Shown here: positions 1 through 8,600 of the stretch, piece after piece
Numbering within the stretch: position 1 is the first letter of the stretch
Layout: every line of letters starts with the position of its first letter
Source of the DNA: an uncultured Nitrospirales bacterium
GTDB taxonomy: Bacteria; Nitrospirota; Nitrospiria; Nitrospirales; UBA8639
Direction: 5' to 3'
NCBI GenBank assembly: GCA_958295805.1
Contig: OY282373.1
Coordinates: 901,001-965,000 of the forward strand
Length of the DNA stretch: 64,000 bases
Made by a program: the position numbers and the translations under genes
The notes under the pieces: generated by a model
Seen by the model: only the letters and a program-made list of their open reading frames with translations
Told to the model about the DNA's origin: nothing
Databases searched by the model: none

Positions 1-1180
1 CGTTGATGGAGGACAAATGGGCGTATAAGGACTGAAGCCCATACCCGTGATCGATCACAACGGTGTTGCCGTAAATGCCGAAATCCTCCGACAGCACGAC
101 GGTTCCATCATTGGCGGCTTCCACCGGGTAGTGGGCGGTGACCGCCAGATCGAACCCGAGATGATCCTGCGTGTCCACGACCTTGCCGCGATACACGTAG
201 TGGCGTCGGTCCGCGAAGGCCGCGTTGACTTGGGAACGGGATAATTGGACAAAGGCGCCCTTCCACATGAACTCGGGGCGGCTGCCCAGGGCAAGGGCTT
301 TGAGCTGGTCGGCGTTTTTGTGTCGCAGCACGTGATTGACCTGGAGAAAGTTTTGAAGCGGATCGGCCCGCTTATCAAGGTCAGGCGTCCGGGCGATGAT
401 GGGTCGAACGGTTTGCTCAATGAATCGATCGGTCACGGTCACGTTTCGCGTTCGCCATTGTCGCGGAATGATCTGCACGTGGACCTGCCGTTCGCTCTGA
501 TTGCCAAGGCCGTCGTCTGCAACGAGGCGAATCGGAGTCGAGGGCGGCGCGTCGTGAGGAAACGCAAAAAGGGAAAACGCACGAAATTCTTCCTCAGGAC
601 GTCGATATCCCGGGAAAAACGCGTCGCCGACCTGGATGCCGGACCGTTTGGCATCTTCAGAAACGTGGTAGAACACGACTCCGGTTCCACCTTGTGACAC
701 GGGCAACGGTTTCGATGCGACGTCCAATTTCGGGGGCGTAAATTTTACCGTCACGTCTTGTTCGATTGTTGACTGATTCCCCTCGAACAATCCCCGCCAC
801 GAATGGTCTCGGGCCGACACGATCAGTTTAGCCGGGCCTCGCCGTTTGGGAACGGCGTCGTCTCCATAGGGGACCATGGTCAGGTCGAAGGCGTGCCGGG
901 TGCCGCCTTCCAGGGACAGGAAGCCTTGTGAGGGGAACCGTTCGTCGGCAAGGGTGTAACGTTCGAGGTTCTGGACGAGGTGGACGGTTATTCCCCGGAG
1001 GCCCGTTTCTTCGTCCTCCACGTGGAGCGTCAACGGCGTCGCCGGACCGACCAGGGTGAACGGGGTGGCCAACGTGATACGGGGAGGACTGTCGTCTCCC
1101 CATCGATACGTGCCGACCAAGGTGAGATAGAAGAGAATGATTGCCAAGGCAATCAAATAGAGCAGGCTTTTTGTTTTCAC
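1..1180 (-). CDS. M23-family peptidoglycan metallopeptidase (C-terminus cut by window edge)
   Basis: An open frame runs on the minus strand from GTG at 1180 through base 1, so at least 393 residues are present and the end is missing. The first 20 residues form a hydrophobic membrane anchor or signal (LLYLIALAIILFYLTLV). About 260 residues of beta-rich, Ig-like sequence follow. The M23 (LytM) core begins near residue 345, where the zinc-site pattern HLGFDLA and the later YAHLS are visible, as in zinc endopeptidases that cut peptidoglycan cross-links. The start was chosen because the frame has no usable ATG before this hydrophobic segment; the Shine-Dalgarno sequence is weak. It lies just upstream of, and co-directional with, the sugar dehydrogenase at 1262-2458. 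Substrate is unknown; a cell wall remodelling role in the periplasm is inferred. Confidence 0.85.
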   Translation of the reverse strand, partial: MKTKSLLYLIALAIILFYLTLVGTYRWGDDSPPRITLATPFTLVGPATPLTLHVEDEETGLRGITVHLVQNLERYTLADERFPSQGFLSLEGGTRHAFDLTMVPYGDDAVPKRRGPAKLIVSARDHSWRGLFEGNQSTIEQDVTVKFTPPKLDVASKPLPVSQGGTGVVFYHVSEDAKRSGIQVGDAFFPGYRRPEEEFRAFSLFAFPHDAPPSTPIRLVADDGLGNQSERQVHVQIIPRQWRTRNVTVTDRFIEQTVRPIIARTPDLDKRADPLQNFLQVNHVLRHKNADQLKALALGSRPEFMWKGAFVQLSRSQVNAAFADRRHYVYRGKVVDTQDHLGFDLAVTAHYPVEAANDGTVVLSEDFGIYGNTVVIDHGYGLQSLYAHLSSIN

Positions 1181-1261
1181 TCTTAGGGTCAATAACAAGA
1201 TCAGACGATTCCGTCAACTTTCGCCTCGACGTCATGAAATTTTCCGGGAGAAGGGACGCCA

Positions 1262-2458
1262 CTATGGGGTTGACGGGATGGATGAGGTGATCTTGTAGAT
1301 GCCGCCGCCGTGGTCTACGACGTACAGTTCGCCTTCGTGATCTTCTCCAAATGAAGCAGGGCGTAACCCGGAGGCAATCAGGACTTGAGGGCGGCCATCA
1401 ATCAAGCCCATGATCTGGCCGCTGCAATAATCGCCGAACACGTACGTGCCTTTCAGGCTGGGAATCGCTTGCCCGCGATACACGTAGCCGCCGGTGACGG
1501 CACAGTGGGATGACTGATTTCGGTATTCCGCCACCGGCAGGGTGAGTCCGGCTTGGGAGCAGCCTCGGGCCGGGAGAAAACAATGGGACCCTTCCATGAT
1601 GCGCCAGCCGTAATTCTTTCCCGAGGTGACCACGTCGATTTCTTCCCAGTCGTCTTGTCCGACGTCCGCGGCCCACAGTTCACCGGTCTCTCGATCAAAT
1701 GAAAATCGCCACGGGTTACGAAAGCCCAGGGCAAAGATTTCTCGTCCGGTGTGACGTCGGGCAAAAGGGTTATCGGGAGGAATCCCGTAGGGATCCGAGC
1801 CATCAACGTCCATGCGTAAAATCTTGCCCAGCAGGGTCTGCGTGCTTTGCCCGCGATTGCCCGGATCACCGCCGCTGCCGCCGTCGCCCGTGGCCATGTA
1901 TAGATAGCCGTCGGGACCAAACGCCAGCATCCCGCCGTTGTGATTCCCATAGGGTTGCGGAATGACTAACAGGATTTTTTCGTGAGGAAGGGCTTGGTTG
2001 GGTCGTGGTGAAACCTGAAATTCAGCCAGAACGGTCGCGCCGTCGGGTTGTTGTGAATAATTGATGAAAAACCGGCCGTTGTTCTGAAAGTCGGGATGAA
2101 ACGCGAGCCCGAGCAGCCCCATTTCCCCTCCGAGTGCAACCCGGCCGGAAACGTCGAGAAACGGCGTGGGGAGCAGAGTTTTATTCTGCAAGATTCGGAT
2201 TCTGCCGGGTTGCTCCAGAATAAACAGCCGGTGGTCGCCTGCGTGACCCAGGAAGACGGGTTGGCGGAGCCCGTGGGTGAGAATGGGGGAAAGCGTGAGC
2301 GCGTAAGAAGCAGGCTCAGGAGACTCAGGAGATTGAGCCAAGGCAAAGGCGTGCTGGTTGAGCAACAGGAGGAAAATGGCCGTACAAACGCCAAGCGTGG
2401 CAACGGATCGATTGCCGAAGGGTGCCGAAAACTTGAAAAAAGAACTCATGATCCTCAT
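1262..2458 (-). CDS. PQQ-dependent sugar (aldose) dehydrogenase, GSDH family
   Basis: A 398-residue protein with an N-terminal signal peptide (hydrophobic stretch followed by HAFALA). The body matches the soluble glucose/aldose sugar dehydrogenase family, a six-bladed propeller that oxidises sugars with PQQ and calcium. Family motifs seen are LGLAFHPDF, GNHNGGMLAFGPDGYLY, GDGGSGGDP, GFRNPWRFSFD and ADVGQDDWEEID. Length is normal for the family. It is probably periplasmic. Translation could also begin at the second Met (2449). The M23 gene begins 81 bases further downstream on the same strand. The real substrate and the source of PQQ cannot be told from this window. Confidence 0.88.
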   Translation of the reverse strand: MRIMSSFFKFSAPFGNRSVATLGVCTAIFLLLLNQHAFALAQSPESPEPASYALTLSPILTHGLRQPVFLGHAGDHRLFILEQPGRIRILQNKTLLPTPFLDVSGRVALGGEMGLLGLAFHPDFQNNGRFFINYSQQPDGATVLAEFQVSPRPNQALPHEKILLVIPQPYGNHNGGMLAFGPDGYLYMATGDGGSGGDPGNRGQSTQTLLGKILRMDVDGSDPYGIPPDNPFARRHTGREIFALGFRNPWRFSFDRETGELWAADVGQDDWEEIDVVTSGKNYGWRIMEGSHCFLPARGCSQAGLTLPVAEYRNQSSHCAVTGGYVYRGQAIPSLKGTYVFGDYCSGQIMGLIDGRPQVLIASGLRPASFGEDHEGELYVVDHGGGIYKITSSIPSTP

Positions 2459-2551
2459 TGTAGCGGGATGACGTCTCCGTGTGTCAAAGATTGCACCTCG
2501 TTTCGACTCCTTGCTATAACGTGACCACGATGGAAGGATGACGGGTGGATC

Positions 2552-2746
2552 ATGATTCTCAAATTTGAAAATGACCCATTAGATTCCGAACATGCCGGCG
2601 GCCATTTCTACCACGTGTGTCAGGGGCGGATACAGGACGTGGAACTGTCCATCCCTCCGCCCGATCAAACATATGACTGTCCTGAATGCGGCATTGATCT
2701 GGAGACGGAAGATTTTTTGCTGGCACAACGGCAGGGTTGGTCGTAA
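2552..2746 (+). CDS. Small hypothetical protein with Cys-rich zinc-ribbon-like motif
   Basis: A 64-residue acidic protein. A conserved-looking HFYHVC stretch is followed about 25 residues later by YDCPECGIDLE, giving a possible metal knuckle. There is no signal peptide. It is followed 54 bases later by another small protein with two CxxC pairs in the same orientation, so the two may form a unit. I do not recognise the family. It is judged real from its cysteine spacing and from lying between well-defined genes without overlap. Confidence 0.55.
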   Translation: MILKFENDPLDSEHAGGHFYHVCQGRIQDVELSIPPPDQTYDCPECGIDLETEDFLLAQRQGWS

Positions 2747-2800
2747 CGGTCCGGGAAAAAATGGATTCCGCGTCTTTGTGGAACGAATGAGAAAGAACCG

Positions 2801-3010
2801 ATGACGACAAGTCAGGGTCGCAAAACCGTATCGATTATGCGCGGGCTCATGATGTTGTGTGAGTCCTGTTACCGGGAAATGGTTGATGAACGCCTGGTTG
2901 ACCACCGGAACTACGTTGAGGATCACGATGCCCTGTTCGACCTCATATGCCCGGGCTGTGAAGATCTCAACCGGCCCCTCATTGATGACATGTTGGGAAG
3001 TTCTGAGTAG
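2801..3010 (+). CDS. Small hypothetical protein with two CxxC motifs
   Basis: A 69-residue protein with LCESCYREM and LICPGCEDL, two CxxC pairs spaced as in a treble-clef or zinc-ribbon fold. Several in-frame Met codons near the start (2801, 2837) make the exact start uncertain. It follows the 64-residue Cys-containing protein and precedes a repeat-bearing gap and mlaA. No function can be assigned; a small zinc protein is the structural inference. Confidence 0.55.
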   Translation: MTTSQGRKTVSIMRGLMMLCESCYREMVDERLVDHRNYVEDHDALFDLICPGCEDLNRPLIDDMLGSSE

Positions 3011-3039
3011 AGGTCATTTCACCGCTCCCTTGTCCATTT

Positions 3040-3143
3040 TGAGACCTTTGCCAAATCTGATTCGTCTCTCTCTTCTGGAGGAGAAGGTCAGGGTAAGGGG
3101 GGAGTGCCTTGGTCGTGACGTATTCGAATTTTGCAAAGGTTTT
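3040..3143. repeat. Imperfect inverted-repeat intergenic element
   Basis: A left arm near 3044-3064 (ACCTTTGCCAAATCTGATTCG) and a right arm near 3124-3140 (CGAATTTTGCAAAGGT) are imperfect inverted copies. Between them is a degenerate copy (3066-3106) of the CTCTCC/GGAGAGGG repeat seen elsewhere in the window. No coding potential is evident in this 217-base gap before mlaA. Confidence 0.5.
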
Positions 3144-3228
3144 CTTCTCTCTGGTTGATTAGACAAATGCCGGGGGTTTCTGGTACTTTGAAAAGTCCGT
3201 CCGTTCTCAAACCCATGGACTCTTCACG

Positions 3229-4083
3229 ATGAATTCAGGTGTAAAGATGAGAAAGACTTTCGTCTCGACGCGACGTCGTGCAAACGTCAAGAAATGGTGC
3301 CCCCTTGTTGTGTCTCTGATCTGTCTGGGACTGTTCGGGACGAGTCAAGCCGCGCCTCCGGTCGTGGTCTCTCAAGCAGGAAACGTCGACAATGGCGAAA
3401 GAGACATTCAGATGATGAGAGAAACGCTGGTTGAGGGATCATTGGTGGATCCTTTCGACGCAGAAGAAGAAAGCGAACTCGTTCGGGATCCGTGGGAATC
3501 TTTCAATGCGAACATGTTTGCCTTCAATTATAGGGTTGACCGCTATTTCTTCAAGCCGACGTCCAGGGTGTACAACGCCGTTGTGCCGACCGAGGTGCAA
3601 AACTCGTTAGGCCGTGCGATTAATCAGATAGGGTTTGCCCCGCGATTGGTCAATAATCTGCTTCAGGGAAAGTTCACGGAAGCCGGGATCGAAACGCAAC
3701 GGTTTCTGATTAATGCGACCCTTGGGGTCGGTGGCCTTTTTGACGTCGCCACCCATATGTTTGAGATTGAAGCGCCGCCGACGGAAGATACCGGGCAGAC
3801 GCTGGCGGTGTATGGGGTTGAAACCGGACCCTATCTGGTGCTGCCCCTGTTTCCGCCGATGACCGTTCGAGACGCGGCGGGAACTGCCGGCGATATCTTC
3901 ATGAACCCCGTCAATTACGTGATTCCGTTTTTCCCGAACCTCGGGGTCAATGGAATGGATCGAATCAATGACCGCTCCCTCAGCCTGGAACAATTTGAGG
4001 AGCTTGAAGCGTCCACCCTTGATCTCTATGGTGCCGCCCGGTCAGCCTATTTCGAACGCCGGGCTCAGGACGTTCGGAAGTAG
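3229..4083 (+). CDS. mlaA: MlaA (VacJ) family outer-membrane lipid asymmetry protein
   Basis: A 284-residue protein of the MlaA/VacJ family, the outer-membrane component that removes mislocalised phospholipids and passes them to MlaC. Family hallmarks are DPWESFNANMFAFNYRVD, NALVNNLL-type text (RLVNNLLQGKF), RFLINATLGVGGLFDVA, EDTGQTLAVYGVE and GPYLVLPLFPP. An N-terminal signal segment is present (VSLICLGLFGTSQAAPP), but I see no clear lipobox, unlike the lipidated enterobacterial protein. Start is 3229, or the ATG at 3247. No other mla genes adjoin. Confidence 0.92.
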   Translation: MNSGVKMRKTFVSTRRRANVKKWCPLVVSLICLGLFGTSQAAPPVVVSQAGNVDNGERDIQMMRETLVEGSLVDPFDAEEESELVRDPWESFNANMFAFNYRVDRYFFKPTSRVYNAVVPTEVQNSLGRAINQIGFAPRLVNNLLQGKFTEAGIETQRFLINATLGVGGLFDVATHMFEIEAPPTEDTGQTLAVYGVETGPYLVLPLFPPMTVRDAAGTAGDIFMNPVNYVIPFFPNLGVNGMDRINDRSLSLEQFEELEASTLDLYGAARSAYFERRAQDVRK

Positions 4084-4179
4084 CCCGTCTGCGCGTTCAC
4101 GCGGGGCCAGGGTACTCACAATCGGGTCTTCGCATATCTTCCAGGCTTCCAGGACTTCCCTCACAAAAAGCCAATCTGA

Positions 4180-4215
4180 AGCACGTCTCTGCCGCCGAAC
4201 GGGGATCGCGCCGCG
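4180..4215. repeat. Degenerate copy A of the CTCCGA-loop hairpin repeat
   Basis: The sequence GCACGTCTCTGCCGCCGAAC and the following GGGGATCGCG match the hairpin repeats at 10172-10200 and 23093-23120 but with an imperfect stem here. It lies downstream of mlaA. Confidence 0.5.
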
Positions 4216-4259
4216 ATATGAGCCGGTAGGATGGCTGCACAAGAAAAGGATGGCCGGAC

Positions 4260-4523
4260 ATGTTCAAAGAAGAGAAAACGTTTACACTTCGATTGACGCT
4301 CGAAGCACGGTTCCCACCCGAGTATGAGGGCGACAATGATGATTATGCCTGGCTGCACGACTGGGAAACCCGGATGAAACCGGACCTGCTCAAAGCCGTG
4401 ATGGCTTCGTTGCGGGCCGCTCCTTCGTGGTCCGCGCACGTTCGCAATCGCGGGATGGCGGCAACGGATGAAGTGGAAATTGCCTTAATCAAAGACTTTG
4501 GAGCGGAGTCGTTTTCTGCATGA
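4260..4523 (+). CDS. Conserved-looking hypothetical protein, 87 aa
   Basis: An 87-residue soluble protein with no signal peptide or membrane segment. It is preceded by an AAAAGGA Shine-Dalgarno about 11 bases upstream. Sequence features are an acidic EYEGDNDDYAWLHDWE patch and a C-terminal helix (TDEVEIALIKDFGAE). The codon usage and tidy placement between mlaA and a repeat suggest a real gene. The function is unknown. Confidence 0.6.
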   Translation: MFKEEKTFTLRLTLEARFPPEYEGDNDDYAWLHDWETRMKPDLLKAVMASLRAAPSWSAHVRNRGMAATDEVEIALIKDFGAESFSA

Positions 4524-4535
4524 GAGACCGTTGCT

Positions 4536-4578
4536 CCTCCCTCTCCCCTGGCGGGAGAGGGCCGGGGTGAGGGGGAGA
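4536..4578. repeat. REP-like CTCTCCC...GGGAGAGGG palindromic repeat, copy 1
   Basis: An inverted repeat around CCCTCTCCCCTGGCGGGAGAG with a trailing GGGTGAGGG tail. Related copies occur at 6289-6324, 26046-26084, 50466-50500 and 51896-51933. It sits directly behind the stop codon of the 87-residue gene and could act as a transcription or mRNA-end hairpin. Confidence 0.65.
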
Positions 4579-4661
4579 CCAGAGCAAGTGCCCAAGCTGT
4601 TCCCGAATGAGCGGACCACGGGCAAGAATGACAGAGAAGGGAGTTTTTGCAAAGGACTCGT

Positions 4662-6251
4662 ATGAAGATGAACAACGGGACAGGGGGAATCGTCCTGAGG
4701 GGTGGGGACGTCCGTGCGGTCGGACAATGGATGACCCACGGCGTGGTGATGCTGTTGCTCGTCGGTCCTGCGTTTGCTCAAAACCTTGTCTTGACGCCGG
4801 TCTTGCCGGCTCAAGTCGGGGCGCACCCTGAGGGTTTGACGGTTGGTGATTTTAACGAAGACGGACGACTGGACGTTGCCACGGCGAATCGCGATTCTGA
4901 CGACGTCTCGGTGTTATTGGGCAATGGAAACGGGACGTTCCAATCCGCGTATTCTTTTGGCGTCGGACGGAGTCCGACGTGTATCACGGTCGGAGACCTC
5001 AATCAGGATGGAACGCCGGATTTAGCCGTAGCTGAAGCCGGCGCCGACCGCGTGGCGGTGTTGATGGGAAAAGGCGACGGCTTCTTCGATCTTCCCGTGT
5101 CGTATCCCACCGGAAAAGGCCCGACTTTTCTTGCCGTGGCGGACGTTGATCGGGATCACGATCTTGATCTGGTTGTCGTCAACAGTGGGCGATTCGGCTA
5201 TTACCCTCCCTTCAGTTGGTCTGTCCTGTTGAACCAGGGGGATGGAGATTTTGTCCCGGCGTATCGGTTTGAAGAGTCGGGCGAGAACGACTTGTTTCCT
5301 ACGAGTCTCTCGCTTGCGGATCTGAATGACGACGGACTGCCGGAAATCACGTTGACCTGGAGCCAGCCAAGTTGGCACACGCCGAATGGGTACGTGTCCG
5401 TCTTTCAGAATCAGGGCGGGGGTGCCTTTTCCCTTTGGCACACGATTCAAGCAGGGTTCACGTTAAGCGCCGTGACGCAGACGGACGTGGATGATGATGG
5501 AAATCTGGACCTTATTGTGACGAGTCTCTTCACCGATAGCGTCAAGGTGCTGCTTCAGCAACGCCCCGGACGGTACACAAAACCGGCCGACTTGGGCGTG
5601 GGATTCAGTCCCGTGGCCGTCACCTATGATGATCTGGACGGTGATGACCATCTTGATCTGATTTCCACCAATCGGACGTCCAACAGCACCTCCATCCTGT
5701 TAGGGCGCGGAGACGGCTCGTTTCAGCCGGCCGGGCACTATGCAGCAGGCGTGTTGCCCACCGCCATGGGGATCGAAGATTTTGACGGGGATGGGTTGCC
5801 GGACATTGTGACGGCCAACAGCGGATCGAACGACGTGTCGATTCTGTTGAGCGGCAAGGCCGTCATTCCCTCCATTACGTTGAGTGCCGATCGGTTGCAA
5901 TTTTCCCAGGACTTCGATGCTCCGACTCAACGGGTGCTTCACGTCACCGTTTCCAATATCGGACTCGGCCCCCTGCACGTTTCCAACGTCGTGCTGGAGG
6001 GGCCGGACGCGCAGGCCTTTTCCCTTGATCAGGAGTCCTGCGTCGGGGCCACGCTCCTGACCGGAAAATTGTGTACGTTGCACGTTCATTTCACGAGTAC
6101 GCGGCCAGGTATGCACCAGGCGTCGATCCGCATTTTCGACAATGCGCCAGGTGGCCCCCGGGTCGTCATGCTCAGTGGAACGGTTGAGGGGCGGCCAGGG
6201 AGGGAAGAAGGAAAGGTGGGGCGTCCCCTGATTCGAGGAGCGAATGACTGA
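4662..6251 (+). CDS. Secreted FG-GAP/VCBS repeat protein with C-terminal Ig-like (ASH-type) domain
   Basis: About 529 residues. ATG 4662 is chosen because AAGGA lies five bases upstream. A hydrophobic export segment ends at VGPAFAQ. Seven calcium-type FG-GAP motifs of form DxxxDGxxD are readable in order: DFNEDGRLD, DLNQDGTPD, DVDRDHDLD, DLNDDGLPE, DVDDDGNLD, DLDGDDHLD and DFDGDGLPD. This predicts a seven-bladed beta-propeller. The last 110 residues (LSADRLQF...LHVTVSNIGLGPL) resemble a choice-of-anchor/ASH Ig-like domain. It is probably exported or surface-located and binds calcium. No partner gene is adjacent; its role is unknown, with adhesion or scaffold the usual inference. Confidence 0.85.
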   Translation: MKMNNGTGGIVLRGGDVRAVGQWMTHGVVMLLLVGPAFAQNLVLTPVLPAQVGAHPEGLTVGDFNEDGRLDVATANRDSDDVSVLLGNGNGTFQSAYSFGVGRSPTCITVGDLNQDGTPDLAVAEAGADRVAVLMGKGDGFFDLPVSYPTGKGPTFLAVADVDRDHDLDLVVVNSGRFGYYPPFSWSVLLNQGDGDFVPAYRFEESGENDLFPTSLSLADLNDDGLPEITLTWSQPSWHTPNGYVSVFQNQGGGAFSLWHTIQAGFTLSAVTQTDVDDDGNLDLIVTSLFTDSVKVLLQQRPGRYTKPADLGVGFSPVAVTYDDLDGDDHLDLISTNRTSNSTSILLGRGDGSFQPAGHYAAGVLPTAMGIEDFDGDGLPDIVTANSGSNDVSILLSGKAVIPSITLSADRLQFSQDFDAPTQRVLHVTVSNIGLGPLHVSNVVLEGPDAQAFSLDQESCVGATLLTGKLCTLHVHFTSTRPGMHQASIRIFDNAPGGPRVVMLSGTVEGRPGREEGKVGRPLIRGAND

Positions 6252-6288
6252 CCGTCTGCAATCGTTAGAGAAAACCAAAATTCAGAGA

Positions 6289-6324
6289 CCCCTCACCCCA
6301 GCACTCTCTCGAGGGGAGAGGGAG
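6289..6324. repeat. REP-like CTCTCCC repeat, copy 2
   Basis: CCCCTCACCCCAGCACTCTC followed by a GAGGGGAGAGGG arm, in the opposite orientation to copy 1. It lies in the 309-base gap between the FG-GAP gene and hyuA. Confidence 0.6.
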
Positions 6325-6560
6325 CACGATGCCGTCATTCCCGCGAAACCTGTCCCCGACCTGCCTGTGCCCAGGCAGACGGGCATTTGTTATCGGGGAG
6401 CAGAAATCCAGCGTCTCTTCATGTTGTTTTACCTAAAGACTCCAGCGCCGTACCTGTAGCGGCAGCATCTCATGCTGCCCTTATCAGGTCATGCCCGCGG
6501 GCGCGGGCGTGCATAGACGGGCTTGCACCTCCGGAGAATTTTCGTTAGGAAGTAGGCGCG
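6325..6560. other. Non-coding gap upstream of hyuA with hairpins
   Basis: This gap holds a degenerate GTCATTCCCGCG...CAGAAATCCAG repeat (6334-6412) and a perfect hairpin GGCAGCAT-CTC-ATGCTGCC at 6461-6479. A GC-rich palindromic stretch follows (about 6487-6512). I see no gene or clear promoter. Confidence 0.5.
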
Positions 6561-8600
6561 ATGGGTTCACCGGAGGAGAGTCCGCACCTTGCCATTGCCG
6601 TTGACATCGGCGGGACGTTCACCGATTTTGTGGTGTATGACCACCTTGACGGCCACCTGAGTCGCTTGAAGGTGCCCTCGACTCCCGCGGACCCTGCCCA
6701 TGCCGTGCTGGACGGGTTACGACGCCTTGCTCCAACCTCCAGTCCTTCGGTCATTCATGGTTCGACGGTCGCGACGAACGCGTTGCTCGAACGAAAGGGA
6801 GCGTCCACCGCGTTTGTGACGACGAAGGGTTTTCGGGATCTTTTGCACCTTGGCCGGCAAACGCGTGGGAGTCTCTATGATTGGTTCAGTGGCGGCGTTC
6901 CGGTGCTCGTGCCTTCCGATCAATGCCTGGAAGTGCCTGAACGCCTTGATTATCGCGGGCACGCGCTGATGCCGCTGGACGAACAATGCTTGCCCACGTT
7001 GATTGCCGAGCTACGGGCGAAACACGTTGAGTCCGTGGCCGTGTCGTTGTTGTTCTCCTTTGTCAATCCAGAGCATGAGCGCCGTCTCGCCCAACGCCTG
7101 CGAGCGTCGGGATTTTTTGTCACGGCCTCGCATGAACTGCTCCCGGAGTTTCGAGAATTCGAACGGGCGTCCACCACGGTGGTGAATGCCTACGTCTCTC
7201 CGGTGCTGAACCGGTATTTAGGCACGCTGGAACGCGCGATAGGCGGCCGTTCCTTCCACGTCATGCAATCAAACGGCGGCCGTATACAAGTGACCCAAGC
7301 GCGGCAGGAGGGAGTTCGGTCACTCTTGTCCGGCCCGGCCGGCGGCGTGGTTGGTGCCGCGTACATCGGGAAGTTGGCAGGGTGTTCTCAACTCGTGACG
7401 TTCGACATGGGCGGCACTTCCACGGACGTGTCGGTCGTAAACGGAACGATTTCCTTGACGTCGGAGGCACTCATCGCGGGCCTGCCCGTTCGTGTGCCGG
7501 TGATTGACGTTCACACGGTTGGCGCCGGCGGCGGATCACTGGCCCGCGTCGACGCCGGCGGGGCTCTGCGCGTGGGACCGGAAAGCGCCGGCGCTGATCC
7601 TGGGCCGGCGTGTTATGGACGAGGCGGCCGCACGGCGACGGTCACGGATGCCAACGCCGTTTTAGGACGACTGCCCTCTTCCGGATTGTTAGGAGGCAAG
7701 CTGCCGCTGGATCTGCAAGCCGCCCGGCAAGCCGTGGCGAAACTTGTGGAAGAGTTGGCCCGGTTCTCCGGAGACTCGCGTTGTGAACTTGAAGAGGCTG
7801 CCTTGGGCGTGCTTCACGTGGTCAACGCGGAGATGGAGCGCGCGATTCGGGTCACGTCGGTCGAACGCGGACATGATCCTCAGGATTACGTGCTCCTCTC
7901 TTTCGGCGGAGCCGGCGGAGGCCACGCCTGCGAACTTGCCCGACGTTTGAACGTTCGTCGCGTGTTGATTCCCTGGGCGGCCTCCACGTTTTCAGCCTTG
8001 GGCATGTTGACGGCCGACGTGTCGCTGGATTACGTCCAAACGGTTCTGTGTTCCGGTGAGACCTCATTTGAGGAACTGGAACGTCGTTTTGTTCCCGTGG
8101 TGGAACGGGCGCGAGCCGACCTTGCAACCCAAGGCGTCGCGCCTGACGCTCACCACGTTCACTGTGAGCTGGATATCCGATATCATGGCCAATCCTTTGA
8201 ATTATCCGTGCCGTTTGTCCCTGCGTTTCGATCTGCGTTCGACGACGCGCACGCCCGCCGCTACGGATATCGAAACGAGGACGCGGCCATCGAAATCGTC
8301 AATCTTCGGGTTCGTGCGATTGGAGCGGTGCGTCGGCCTCGGATGGAAACGCACCCGAAAGGAGAGCGTGATGCTTCTTGTGCGGTGTCGCGTGAAGATC
8401 GCCTCGTTTTACCTTCCGGCCCACGGTCCGTCCCGTTCTTTGATCGTCATCGACTGCGTCCGGGGCATCATCTCTCAGGACCCGCGGTGATCGTTCAGGA
8501 CGATACCACGATTTTGTTGTTGGAAACCGACGACGCCCACGTTGATGAATATCAGAACGTGATGGTCACGATTGGAGAAGCCCGTGCGGAAGGCGGTTGA
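6561..8600 (+). CDS. hyuA: Hydantoinase/oxoprolinase subunit A
   Basis: A 679-residue protein of the HyuA family, the ATP-using subunit of hydantoinase, 5-oxoprolinase and related acetone/acetophenone carboxylase enzymes. The N-terminal phosphate-binding motif AVDIGGTFTDFVVYD, the internal VVNAYVSPVLNRYL and LLSGPAGGVVGA, and the actin-like DMGGTSTDVSV are all present. Full family length. The stop overlaps the start of hyuB by 17-29 bases, showing translational coupling. The exact substrate cannot be read from sequence, since hydantoin and 5-oxoproline members look alike. Confidence 0.93.
   Translation: MGSPEESPHLAIAVDIGGTFTDFVVYDHLDGHLSRLKVPSTPADPAHAVLDGLRRLAPTSSPSVIHGSTVATNALLERKGASTAFVTTKGFRDLLHLGRQTRGSLYDWFSGGVPVLVPSDQCLEVPERLDYRGHALMPLDEQCLPTLIAELRAKHVESVAVSLLFSFVNPEHERRLAQRLRASGFFVTASHELLPEFREFERASTTVVNAYVSPVLNRYLGTLERAIGGRSFHVMQSNGGRIQVTQARQEGVRSLLSGPAGGVVGAAYIGKLAGCSQLVTFDMGGTSTDVSVVNGTISLTSEALIAGLPVRVPVIDVHTVGAGGGSLARVDAGGALRVGPESAGADPGPACYGRGGRTATVTDANAVLGRLPSSGLLGGKLPLDLQAARQAVAKLVEELARFSGDSRCELEEAALGVLHVVNAEMERAIRVTSVERGHDPQDYVLLSFGGAGGGHACELARRLNVRRVLIPWAASTFSALGMLTADVSLDYVQTVLCSGETSFEELERRFVPVVERARADLATQGVAPDAHHVHCELDIRYHGQSFELSVPFVPAFRSAFDDAHARRYGYRNEDAAIEIVNLRVRAIGAVRRPRMETHPKGERDASCAVSREDRLVLPSGPRSVPFFDRHRLRPGHHLSGPAVIVQDDTTILLLETDDAHVDEYQNVMVTIGEARAEGG

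Noticed and set aside
828-1262. A 144-codon open frame on the minus strand overlapping the M23 gene start
   Set aside because: Its translation is Arg/Pro-rich and low-complexity; the M23 frame (ending with HLGFDLA and YAHLS) is clearly the real one.
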